From Salinibacterium sp. (GTDB lineage: Bacteria > Actinomycetota > Actinomycetes > Actinomycetales > Microbacteriaceae): a DNA stretch of 11,700 nt. Within the stretch, counting starts at the first letter, position 1. Each line of letters opens with the position of its first letter. Positions 1-5,866 of the stretch are shown here, in pieces. Below the pieces are notes generated by a model. That model was not told where the DNA came from and did not search any database. It saw only the letters and a list, made by a program, of their open reading frames with translations. The stretch lies in NCBI GenBank assembly GCA_025352485.1, contig JANXTJ010000240.1, positions 1 to 11,700 of the forward strand. Direction: 5' to 3'. The position numbers were made by a program, and so were the translations under genes.

Positions 1-1
1 G

Positions 2-514
2 CCCGACCTGGTGACTTTCGCCAAGGGGGTTAACTCCGGCTACGTGCCCACCGGCGGCGTGCTCATCTCCGAATCGATCGCCAACGCCTTCGATACCCAG
101 GTCTTCCCTGGCGGGCTGACCTACTCCGGTCATCCGCTCGCTATGGCCTCCATCGTCGGGGCGATCGACGCGATGGAGTCAGAGGGCATCGTCGACAACG
201 CCAGGATGATCGGTGAAGACCACCTCGGTCCCGGGCTTGCCGAGCTCGCGGCGAAGCATCCGCTGATCGGTGACGTGCGCGGGCTCGGTGTGTTCTGGGC
301 GCTCGATCTGGTCGACGATCGCGAGACTCGCCAGCCGGTGTCTGGCGGGGTGGTGCTTGAGCTGAAGAAGGCCCTGATGGCCCGCAACCTGCTGCCGTTC
401 ACCGCCGATAACCGCATCCACGTGGTGCCGCCCTGCATCGTGACCCCGGCTGAGGTCGCCGAGGCTCTGGCCATCTACGACGAGGCGTTCACGGCGGTGG
501 AGGCGACGCTCTAG
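2..514 (+). CDS. Class-III PLP-dependent aminotransferase, C-terminal part (5' end outside window)
   Basis: The reading frame is open from the first bases of the window, so the gene begins upstream; about 170 C-terminal residues are present. The visible protein opens with PDLVTFAKG, where the lysine is the expected Schiff-base lysine for pyridoxal phosphate in fold-type I, class-III transaminases. The family motifs SGYVPTGGVL, YSGHPLAMAS and GDVRGLGVFWALDL follow, and then the typical small C-terminal domain with HVVPPCIVTP. Such enzymes move an amino group from an omega-amino acid, diamine or amino acid to pyruvate or 2-oxoglutarate in the cytoplasm. The SGYVPTGG segment resembles omega-amino acid/taurine-pyruvate type members, but the substrate cannot be read from this fragment. 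It ends in TAG and is followed by a hairpin, so it probably belongs to a transcription unit separate from the DUF177 block. Confidence 0.9.
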   Translation, partial: PDLVTFAKGVNSGYVPTGGVLISESIANAFDTQVFPGGLTYSGHPLAMASIVGAIDAMESEGIVDNARMIGEDHLGPGLAELAAKHPLIGDVRGLGVFWALDLVDDRETRQPVSGGVVLELKKALMARNLLPFTADNRIHVVPPCIVTPAEVAEALAIYDEAFTAVEATL

Positions 515-520
515 GAATGC

Positions 521-550
521 TGGCCGGCCGTTCGCTATGGGCGCCGGCCA
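521..550 (+). terminator. Hairpin after the aminotransferase gene, terminator-like
   Basis: TGGCCGGC (521-528) and GCCGGCCA (543-550) are perfect 8-bp inverted arms around a 14-nt loop, starting 7 nt after the aminotransferase stop codon. There is no T-tract, so it is not a classical intrinsic terminator; GC-rich hairpins without U-tracts are often assigned this role in actinobacteria. It lies upstream of the promoter-like TAAGAT before the DUF177 gene, which fits a transcription-unit boundary. Confidence 0.45.
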
Positions 551-578
551 CGGCATCCCGTCGGCGCAATGCGACGCG

Positions 579-584
579 TAAGAT
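579..584 (+). promoter_or_regulatory. Candidate -10 element (TAAGAT) for the DUF177-rpmF block
   Basis: TAAGAT fits the actinobacterial TANNNT -10 consensus and ends 8 nt before the GTG at 593. Transcription starting 6-8 nt downstream would begin at or next to this GTG, giving a leaderless mRNA. No convincing -35 hexamer and no Shine-Dalgarno sequence is visible, and both absences are common at leaderless actinobacterial promoters. Confidence 0.45.
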
Positions 585-592
585 TGGCGCTC

Positions 593-1150
593 GTGCCACA
601 CTTCACTTCAACCCCGTACACAATCCCCGTGTACGACCTCATGCACCGCCCTGGCGAGATGCGTGACAACGAGCTCGACATCGTCGTGCCGGAGGGTTTC
701 GGCAATGCCGTCATCGGCATCCAGACCGGCGGGGTGCTGCAGGTTGACACCCGCATGGAGTCGCTGCACGACGGCATTTTGGTGTCTGGCATCGCGCGAG
801 GCACGGCCGATGGCGAGTGCGTGCGATGCCTCATCGAGGTGAAGCTGCCGGTGAAAGTCGAATTCGCGGAGCTTTTCGCGTATTCTTTCGACGAAGCTTT
901 TGACTACACGGTTCACGACGACCACGTCGACCTAGAACCCGTGGTCAGGGATGCGGTGGTGCTTTCACTACCGTTCCAACCGGTCTGTCAGGAAGATTGC
1001 CTCGGCCTGTGCCCCGAATGCGGAGTACGGCTTCTCGACAACCCCGGTCATGAGCATGAGGCTCCCATCGATCCGCGCTGGGGTGCCCTTGCCGGGCTTG
1101 AGGGTCTCGACCAAGACAGCCCCAACGACTCCACAGAAGAGAAGAGATAA
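593..1150 (+). CDS. DUF177 / YceD family protein (23S rRNA accumulation-related)
   Basis: This protein of about 185 residues is recognised as DUF177/YceD by its N-terminal pattern IPVYDLMHRPGEMR, the central GECVRCL motif and the Cys-rich C-terminal motif CQEDCLGLCPECG, together with its position directly before rpmF, a pairing found across bacteria. In E. coli and plants, family members are linked to 23S rRNA accumulation or L32/50S assembly; the biochemical activity is not settled. From the GTG at 593, cysteines fall at 76, 79, 132, 136, 140 and 143, a spacing that could bind a metal. The frame also has an ATG at 569, which would add eight residues (MRRVRLAL). I prefer 593 because TAAGAT sits 8 nt before it, the conserved domain starts soon after it, and neither start has a ribosome-binding site. 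Its TAA stop lies 2 nt before the rpmF ATG, so the two genes are surely co-transcribed. Confidence 0.88.
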   Translation: MPHFTSTPYTIPVYDLMHRPGEMRDNELDIVVPEGFGNAVIGIQTGGVLQVDTRMESLHDGILVSGIARGTADGECVRCLIEVKLPVKVEFAELFAYSFDEAFDYTVHDDHVDLEPVVRDAVVLSLPFQPVCQEDCLGLCPECGVRLLDNPGHEHEAPIDPRWGALAGLEGLDQDSPNDSTEEKR

Positions 1151-1152
1151 CC

Positions 1153-1356
1153 ATGGCCGTACCAAAGCGCAAGATGTCGCGGGCAAGCACCCGCATGCGC
1201 CGCGCCCAGTGGAAGGCAACTGCCCCCACGCTCGTCAAGACCATCGAAAACGGCAAGACCGTTTACAGCCTCCCGCACCGCGCGAAGGTCGTAGAGGACT
1301 CGACCGGCACGCCCCTGTACATGGAGTACAAGGGCCGTAAGGTCGCCGACGTCTAA
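1153..1356 (+). CDS. rpmF: 50S ribosomal protein L32, cysteine-free form
   Basis: The 67-residue protein begins MAVPKRKMSRASTRMRRAQW and ends YMEYKGRKVADV, the full-length actinobacterial bL32 pattern. L32 is a small basic protein of the large ribosomal subunit. Many L32 proteins carry four cysteines that form a zinc ribbon, but this one has none, so it is the zinc-independent (C-minus) form. Its start is fixed by the conserved MAVPK opening and by a purine-rich stretch (AGAAGAGAAGAGA, overlapping the end of the DUF177 gene) before the ATG. Only 2 nt separate it from the upstream stop, suggesting translational coupling with the DUF177 gene, and rnc follows 43 nt downstream. Confidence 0.97.
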   Translation: MAVPKRKMSRASTRMRRAQWKATAPTLVKTIENGKTVYSLPHRAKVVEDSTGTPLYMEYKGRKVADV

Positions 1357-1399
1357 TTCGTCCTCGACGTCTGCGCAGTCGCCTACGGCCGCGCACCTG

Positions 1400-2116
1400 A
1401 TGCCGCAGCCGCTGGCTCGTCCTTTGGGCGACGCTGGCATCGTTGGTGACCCGTTAACGCTGGCGCTCGGTGTCGTGATCAACGACTCGGTGCGGGAGTT
1501 AGCGCTCACGCACCGTTCTTTCGCGTATGAAAACGGTGGGCTCGCCCACAACGAACGGCTCGAGTTTTTGGGCGACTCGATTCTCGGCCAGGCCGTCACC
1601 GTGATGCTGTACACCGAGAATCCGACGCTGGATGAGGGCGAGCTTGCCAAGCGTCGCGCGAGCCTGGTCTCCACCGTCGCACTCGCCGAGATAGCCCGCT
1701 CGATCGGGCTGGGCGCGCACATCCGTCTGGGTAAGGGTGAGGAGCAGACCGGCGGGCGCGACAAGTCGTCCATCCTCGCCGACACCGTCGAAGCGATCAT
1801 CGGCGCGACCTATCTCGATCGTGGCGGCGATGTCGCGACGGCGCTGGTGCTTCACCTCATCCACCCCCTGCTGGCGGATCCCGACCGCTTCGGTGCCTCG
1901 ATGGATCCCAAGACCAGCCTGCAAGAACTCGCGGCACGGCTCGGGATGGGCGTTCCCAGCTACCGCGTGACGAACAGCGGGCCCGACCATTCCAAGCGCT
2001 TCCACGCCGTCGCGATCCTCGGCAGCCGTGAGGTGGCGGTGGGCTCTGGCTCCAGCAAGAAGCAGGCGGAGATGGCGGCGGCACTCGACGCGTGGACGAT
2101 CCTGCAGGCGCAGTAG
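1400..2116 (+). CDS. rnc: Ribonuclease III
   Basis: RNase III cleaves double-stranded RNA in the cytoplasm, including the stems of rRNA precursors. The 238-residue protein shows the full domain order. The catalytic domain (about 25-160) carries the signature HNERLEFLGDSILG at 50-63 and the second acidic motif DTVEAIIGATYLD at 128-140; E55, D59, D128 and E131 are the expected Mg2+-binding residues. A double-stranded RNA-binding domain follows (about 169-236), ending with the SGSSKKQAEMAAA helix. Length is normal for the family. No better start codon precedes ATG 1400 in frame, and no clear Shine-Dalgarno sequence is visible. The N-terminal extension of about 20 residues before the conserved part is short and probably flexible. 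It sits between rpmF (43 nt) and mutM (6 nt), the standard actinobacterial order, and probably shares their transcript. Confidence 0.96.
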   Translation: MPQPLARPLGDAGIVGDPLTLALGVVINDSVRELALTHRSFAYENGGLAHNERLEFLGDSILGQAVTVMLYTENPTLDEGELAKRRASLVSTVALAEIARSIGLGAHIRLGKGEEQTGGRDKSSILADTVEAIIGATYLDRGGDVATALVLHLIHPLLADPDRFGASMDPKTSLQELAARLGMGVPSYRVTNSGPDHSKRFHAVAILGSREVAVGSGSSKKQAEMAAALDAWTILQAQ

Positions 2117-2122
2117 CTTCGC

Positions 2123-3028
2123 GTGCCAGAGCTGCCAGAGGTAGAGGTGGTACGGGCAGGGCTTGAGCCGGTCGTCACAGGGGCGACCGTGACATCCAGC
2201 ACCGTCTTCGACGAGCGATCGCTTCGCCGCCACCCCGGCCCCAGCGAGGATTTCATCGACAGGCTGGCGGGTCGCACCATGCTTGCTCCCCGGCGTCGCG
2301 GCAAATTTCTGTGGATTCCGCTGGCGCACGGCTCCGAGGGCGAGCCCGAGGCACTGGTCATCCATCTCGGCATGAGCGGGCAAGTGCTCCTGCGCGACAC
2401 GACCACCGATGACGCGTTGACCCGCATCCGCATCGACGTGCGATCCACTCGGCCGGCCGACGGTGCCGCCTCCGACACCCGCTACCGGCTCAATTTCGTC
2501 GACCAGCGAATCTTCGGCTCTATGGCCATCGACAGTCTCGTGCCGACGACGGATCACCCCGACCAGCTCGTTCCCTCGCAGGTGGCCCATATCGCACGTG
2601 ACCCGATCGATGCGCATTTCGATGACGACCGGTTTCTGGCCAGGTTGAGAGCCAAGAACACCACCATCAAGCGCGCCATGCTCGACCAGACCCTGATAAG
2701 TGGCATCGGAAATATCTATGCAGACGAATCGCTATGGGCGGCGAAAGTGCACTACGACCAACCGACGTCTTCGCTGTCCCTGGCGCGGGCAAAAACTGTG
2801 CTGGCGGAGGTGCGCGCCGTGCTCGGTCGCGCGCTCGCAGAGGGTGGAACGAGTTTTGATTCGCAGTACGTCAACGTCAACGGTCAGTCGGGATATTTTG
2901 CGCACTCCCTGCAGGCCTACGGGCAGCAGGGCAAACCCTGCGCGCGCTGCGGGCGACTCATCGTGCGCGAATCCTTCATGAATCGTGGGTCGCACTTCTG
3001 CGCGCACTGCCAGCGCATCCGGCACTGA
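2123..3028 (+). CDS. mutM: Formamidopyrimidine-DNA glycosylase / AP lyase
   Basis: MutM (Fpg) removes 8-oxoguanine and formamidopyrimidines from DNA and nicks the resulting abasic site. The GTG start gives MPELPEVEVVRAGL, in which Pro2 is the Schiff-base nucleophile and Glu3 the catalytic acid after Met removal. Other family marks are K61 in RRRGKFLW, LISGIGNIYADESLW at 191-205 (the helix-two-turn-helix region with N197), and a C-terminal zinc finger with C273, C276, C293 and C296. The segment before the last Cys pair reads NRGSHFCAHCQ, where R288 is the expected phosphate-contacting arginine. At 301 residues it is slightly longer than E. coli Fpg, with extra loop residues around 107-120. It starts 6 nt after the rnc stop without a visible ribosome-binding site, so translation is probably coupled. 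The gene ends convergently with the sensor kinase gene, with a 43-nt gap holding no convincing terminator. Confidence 0.96.
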   Translation: MPELPEVEVVRAGLEPVVTGATVTSSTVFDERSLRRHPGPSEDFIDRLAGRTMLAPRRRGKFLWIPLAHGSEGEPEALVIHLGMSGQVLLRDTTTDDALTRIRIDVRSTRPADGAASDTRYRLNFVDQRIFGSMAIDSLVPTTDHPDQLVPSQVAHIARDPIDAHFDDDRFLARLRAKNTTIKRAMLDQTLISGIGNIYADESLWAAKVHYDQPTSSLSLARAKTVLAEVRAVLGRALAEGGTSFDSQYVNVNGQSGYFAHSLQAYGQQGKPCARCGRLIVRESFMNRGSHFCAHCQRIRH

Positions 3029-3071
3029 ATCGCCGGTCAGCGTGGGAAGGTCCGCGCCCAGCCGGGGCCGT

Positions 3072-4388
3072 TCAGGGCAGCCGCACGCTGAAAACGGCGC
3101 CGCCCTCCGGTCGATTGGCCACCGAGAGTTTGCCCCCGAGCCGCTCGACGAGCCGCGCGGCGATCGAGAGCCCCAGCCCCGTCCCGATCGGCCGGATGTC
3201 GCGGTAGCGCCCGTGCAGCACGCCGCGCTCGAACGCGACGGCCAGGTCGTCCGGCGCGAGGCCGGGCCCGCCGTCGAGCACCGCGATGAGCACTCCGCTG
3301 GCGTCTGCCGCGGCATCGACGCTCACGGCCGAACCGGCCGGGGTCACCCGCATCGCGTTCTCGACGAGACCGTCGATCACCTGGCGCAGCCGCCGAGGAT
3401 CCGTCGTGATCGTGGTCGCGGAGGCGATCGCGCTGAAGGCGATACCGAGGGTGGCCGCGCGCCCCGCCCAGGCGGCGCTCAACTCGTGCAGGAGCGTCGG
3501 AACGTCGACCAGCGATTCGGTGATGCTGAAGTCGTCCACCTCGAGTCGAGAGAGCTCCAGCAAGTCGCCGACGAAGCGATCGAGGCGTTCGGTCTCGACG
3601 ACGAGGATTTCCCCGACGGCCTGGATGCGATCCGGGGTGATCAGTCCGTCGGCCATCGCCTCCGCGTAGCCGCGCACGGCCGTGAGCGGCGTGCGAAGTT
3701 CGTGAGAGATCGAGATCAGAAACTCCCGTTGGCGCCCCTCTGACGCCTCAAGAGCGGTATCGAGGGCGGCGAGAGCCTCCGCGACATCGGCCACCTCACG
3801 CGTGGAGTTGCGGGGCATCGAGACTCCCCGCTCGCCGGCGGCCAGCCGTCGGGCGGCGGCAGCGGTCGCGGTCAACGGCCTCGACAGCAGGCGGGCCAGC
3901 AGGGTGCCGCCGAGGATCGCGACGACTAGTCCGATCGCCAGCGCGAGCAGGATGCGTTCCGTGGCGCGGCCGAGTGCCTGGTCGAAGCTCGACACCGGCA
4001 GGGCGAGCACCACGGTCATCCCGCCCCGCGCCGGCCGGCTCTCGATCATCACGCCCGCCCGCGAGGTAGAGACGGGTTCGCCCTTGGCGATGCGGGCCAG
4101 CATGGGCCGGTCGAGGTACTGCGCGGCCGTACCTGTGCTGGTGCCGTTCGGCTGCACGATCGCCACCTCGGTGCCCGGCAGTGCGAAGCTGGCCTTGTCG
4201 GCGAGCTCAGAAGCAGTGGCTAGCCGCGGAATTTTCGCCAACAGATCAACCTGAGCAGAGAGCTGCGCCCGCACCTCATCGGTCTTGGAGGAACGCACCA
4301 GTTGAAGCGAAATGACGCCGGTGATGACGACGGCAATCACGGCGACCGCGATCGTGACGAGAGTCACTCGGGCCCGCAGCGACCTCAC
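3072..4388 (-). CDS. Membrane sensor histidine kinase (HAMP - HisKA - HATPase)
   Basis: The 438-residue protein has a transmembrane helix at about 7-30, an extracytoplasmic sensor segment at about 31-143, a second transmembrane helix at about 145-168, and a HAMP-like linker to about 220. A HisKA domain follows with the H-box FLISISHELRTPLTAVRGY (H229 is the phosphorylated histidine), and then an HATPase_c domain with the N-box LVENAMRVTP (N344), the G1 box LDGGPGL (372-377) and the G2 box GTGLGLSIA (402-410). All catalytic parts are present, so it should be active. The sensor segment is short and has no domain I recognise, so the signal is unknown. The GTG start overlaps the stop of the response regulator by 4 nt (GTGA), a sign of translational coupling and a cognate pair. 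It runs against the housekeeping genes and interrupts the mutM-smc order. Confidence 0.95.
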   Translation of the reverse strand: MRSLRARVTLVTIAVAVIAVVITGVISLQLVRSSKTDEVRAQLSAQVDLLAKIPRLATASELADKASFALPGTEVAIVQPNGTSTGTAAQYLDRPMLARIAKGEPVSTSRAGVMIESRPARGGMTVVLALPVSSFDQALGRATERILLALAIGLVVAILGGTLLARLLSRPLTATAAAARRLAAGERGVSMPRNSTREVADVAEALAALDTALEASEGRQREFLISISHELRTPLTAVRGYAEAMADGLITPDRIQAVGEILVVETERLDRFVGDLLELSRLEVDDFSITESLVDVPTLLHELSAAWAGRAATLGIAFSAIASATTITTDPRRLRQVIDGLVENAMRVTPAGSAVSVDAAADASGVLIAVLDGGPGLAPDDLAVAFERGVLHGRYRDIRPIGTGLGLSIAARLVERLGGKLSVANRPEGGAVFSVRLP

Positions 4389-5062
4389 GATCCGGCCGAA
4401 TAGCCGACGCCGCGAACCGTGCGGATCGGATTGGGGTTACCGAGTTTGGCCCGCAACTGGGCGACGTGCACGTCAACGGTGCGCCCGCTGCCGTAGTCGA
4501 CCTGGCCCCACACGCTCGAGAGCAGTTGCTCCCGAGAGAGAACGTGGCCGGGGGCAGACATGAGTTTGGCGAGCAGATCAAACTCCGTGCTGGTGAGCGC
4601 GACATCCCGCCCGTTGCTGGTCACCAGGCGACGCCCGGGGTCGAGCGTGACGCCGTCGAGCGTACTGGGCGCCGAGGTCGGCGGCCCCTCCTGTCGACGC
4701 AGGATGCCGCGCACCCTCGCCACGAGTTCTCGCGGCGAGAACGGCTTGGCCAGGTAGTCGTCTGCGCCAAGCTCCAGCCCGAGAATGCGGTCGACTTCGT
4801 CGTCGCGCGCCGTGACGAAGATGACGGGTGTCCAGTCGCCGGATTCGCGCAGGGCGCGGCAGATTTCGATGCCGTCCATCGAGGGAAGGCCGACGTCGAG
4901 GATCACCGCAACGGGCCGCAATGACCGGATCGCGGCCAGCCCCGCAGCACCATCGCGCTCCACGTGCACTCCGTAACCGGCTTGCGACAGGTAAAGGCGT
5001 TCGATGTCGGCGATGGCAGGTTCGTCTTCGGCGACCAGAATCAGACCACGGCCTTCGCTCAT
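4385..5062 (-). CDS. OmpR/PhoB-family response regulator
   Basis: The 225-residue protein has an N-terminal receiver domain (about 5-120) with acidic pocket E12/D13, phosphoacceptor D56 in VILDVGLP, T84 and K106 in LAKPFSPREL. A C-terminal winged-helix DNA-binding domain (about 132-223) contains LTSTEFDLLAKLM, the recognition-helix region GRTVDVHVAQLRAKLG and the wing IRTVRGVGY. When phosphorylated by the kinase encoded just downstream it should bind direct repeats near target promoters. The frame is open further upstream (ATG at 5080 and at 5164), but I choose 5062: MSEGRGLILVAEDE gives the normal short lead into the first receiver strand, and a TTGAAT -10-like element ends exactly 6 nt before this ATG. 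A likely target is the divergent secreted-protein gene, inferred from position only. Confidence 0.95.
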   Translation of the reverse strand: MSEGRGLILVAEDEPAIADIERLYLSQAGYGVHVERDGAAGLAAIRSLRPVAVILDVGLPSMDGIEICRALRESGDWTPVIFVTARDDEVDRILGLELGADDYLAKPFSPRELVARVRGILRRQEGPPTSAPSTLDGVTLDPGRRLVTSNGRDVALTSTEFDLLAKLMSAPGHVLSREQLLSSVWGQVDYGSGRTVDVHVAQLRAKLGNPNPIRTVRGVGYSAGS

Positions 5063-5068
5063 GGCTCC

Positions 5069-5074
5069 ATTCAA
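5069..5074 (-). promoter_or_regulatory. Candidate -10 element (TTGAAT) for the response regulator/kinase operon
   Basis: On the minus strand TTGAAT is followed by GGAGCC and then the ATG at 5062, so transcription would start at or near the start codon. GGAG could serve as a Shine-Dalgarno sequence, but 2 nt from the ATG is too close for normal use. The same arrangement, with one base changed (TTTAAT-GGAGCC-ATG), precedes the carbonic anhydrase-like gene at 11313. No clear -35 is seen; an 11-bp near-palindrome GGGGATTCCCC (5087-5097) lies where it would be. Confidence 0.4.
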
Positions 5075-5119
5075 GTGCATGGTTGGGGGGATTCCCCGGC
5101 GCGCCGATAAGGCTTTACA

Positions 5120-5154
5120 GTGCCCGAACAAATAGCCCTTGGTGCCCGTATACT
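5120..5154 (+). promoter_or_regulatory. Candidate promoter and direct repeats upstream of the secreted-protein gene
   Basis: TATACT at 5149-5154 is a good -10 hexamer, placing a start near 5161 and leaving a leader of about 46 nt. No good -35 lies 16-18 nt upstream. The heptamer GTGCCCG occurs twice, at 5120-5126 and 5142-5148, 22 nt apart or about two helical turns, with the second copy abutting the -10. Such an arrangement would suit binding of an OmpR-type activator, and one is encoded by the divergent neighbour. A 7-bp repeat in a region of this size can arise by chance. Confidence 0.4.
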
Positions 5155-5206
5155 GGCCGCGCACTTCAATTCGTCGCTACAGCGCTGACCGAACGAGAGG
5201 ATCACG

Positions 5207-5761
5207 ATGCCGTTGCGAATCTTCGGGATCGCCCGAGACGCCAGCCGCCCGCGCTCCGCTCGTCGGATGCGCTTCGGGATCGCCGGGGTTTCGGTCGTGA
5301 CGACTCTGGTGCTCGGCCTGGGCGTCGCGTCCGCAGCCACGCCGCCCGGAAACCTCCCGAAGGCGAGCCAGTGCCAGTCTGGTGAGCGACTCCTGAAGAT
5401 TCTGCAGGTGCTGCCGGCAGACCTCGAGGCAGCGCTGAAGCACCTCACGACGCTACCCAAGGTCGCGCGGGTCGCCGCCGTCCAAGCGGTCCGCTCACAG
5501 GCGCTCGTCGGTGCCTACGGTGCCGATATCCAGAAGCGTGCCGAAAGTACCGACGGCCGCACCATCATGGCGTGGGCCGACGTCCCCCCGGCTCTGCGTG
5601 CCGACCTGAAGGCCACGAAAGCGCTGGCCCCCGCCGACCGTTCAGCACGGGTGAAAGTCATCGGCAAAAAAGCGATCATCGGTGGCTACGGCGACACGGT
5701 AAAAGTGGCGGCTAAGAAAGCCCAGACCTCCGATTTCTGGAGCAAATGCGTCACGCACTAA
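5207..5761 (+). CDS. Secreted two-module protein of unknown function
   Basis: I do not recognise this 184-residue protein. A basic N-terminus (R18-R23) is followed by a hydrophobic stretch (about 24-43) ending in ASA-A, a typical signal peptidase I site after residue 43, so the mature protein of about 141 residues should be exported. The mature part is rich in Ala, Lys and Leu and probably helical. Residues 69-113 and 126-170 align without gaps, with 14 of 45 positions identical; shared features are an opening [LV]P, ALK or DLK, and A[LI][VI]G[AG]YG. The only two cysteines, C56 and C181, bracket the two modules and could form a closing disulfide. GAGAGG at 5195-5200, 6 nt before ATG 5207, is a good ribosome-binding site and favours this start over ATG 5267, which would also give a signal peptide. 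It is divergent from the response regulator gene and may be regulated by it. A binding, inhibitory or envelope-stress role is possible, but nothing in the sequence decides this. Confidence 0.85.
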   Translation: MPLRIFGIARDASRPRSARRMRFGIAGVSVVTTLVLGLGVASAATPPGNLPKASQCQSGERLLKILQVLPADLEAALKHLTTLPKVARVAAVQAVRSQALVGAYGADIQKRAESTDGRTIMAWADVPPALRADLKATKALAPADRSARVKVIGKKAIIGGYGDTVKVAAKKAQTSDFWSKCVTH

Positions 5762-5853
5762 CGTCGCAACACGAGGCGCTGATAACCGCGCATCGATGTC
5801 GAAGCGTCAGGCGAGCTGTCGGGTAGTTTTATACGCGATCCCTCCACCGAGAC

Positions 5854-5859
5854 GAAGGG
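5854..5859 (+). promoter_or_regulatory. Ribosome-binding site supporting the GTG start of smc
   Basis: GAAGGG ends 7 nt before the GTG at 5867 and supports this start, which yields MYLKSLTLKGFKSF, the standard opening of bacterial SMC. The 105-nt gap after the secreted-protein gene otherwise shows only a weak -10-like TAGTTT at 5824-5829 and no convincing terminator. Confidence 0.55.
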
Positions 5860-5866
5860 CGGCGAC

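Noticed and set aside
1499..2617. Long open frame on the minus strand opposite rnc and mutM
   Set aside because: It lies antisense to two genes with complete family motifs. Long stop-free antisense frames are expected in GC-rich DNA, and its translation has no recognisable domain.
3029..3071. Terminator between convergent mutM and the sensor kinase gene
   Set aside because: Only 4-bp complementary stretches are present and there is no T-tract; not enough to call a hairpin.
5063..5164. Upstream starts (5080 or 5164) for the response regulator
   Set aside because: They would put the -10-like element and possible operator inside the coding region and add residues that receiver domains of this family lack.
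5258..5278. Twin-arginine (Tat) signal in the secreted protein (ARRMRFGIA)
   Set aside because: The residues after RR do not fit the S-R-R-x-F-L-K pattern; the h-region and ASA cleavage site suit ordinary Sec export.
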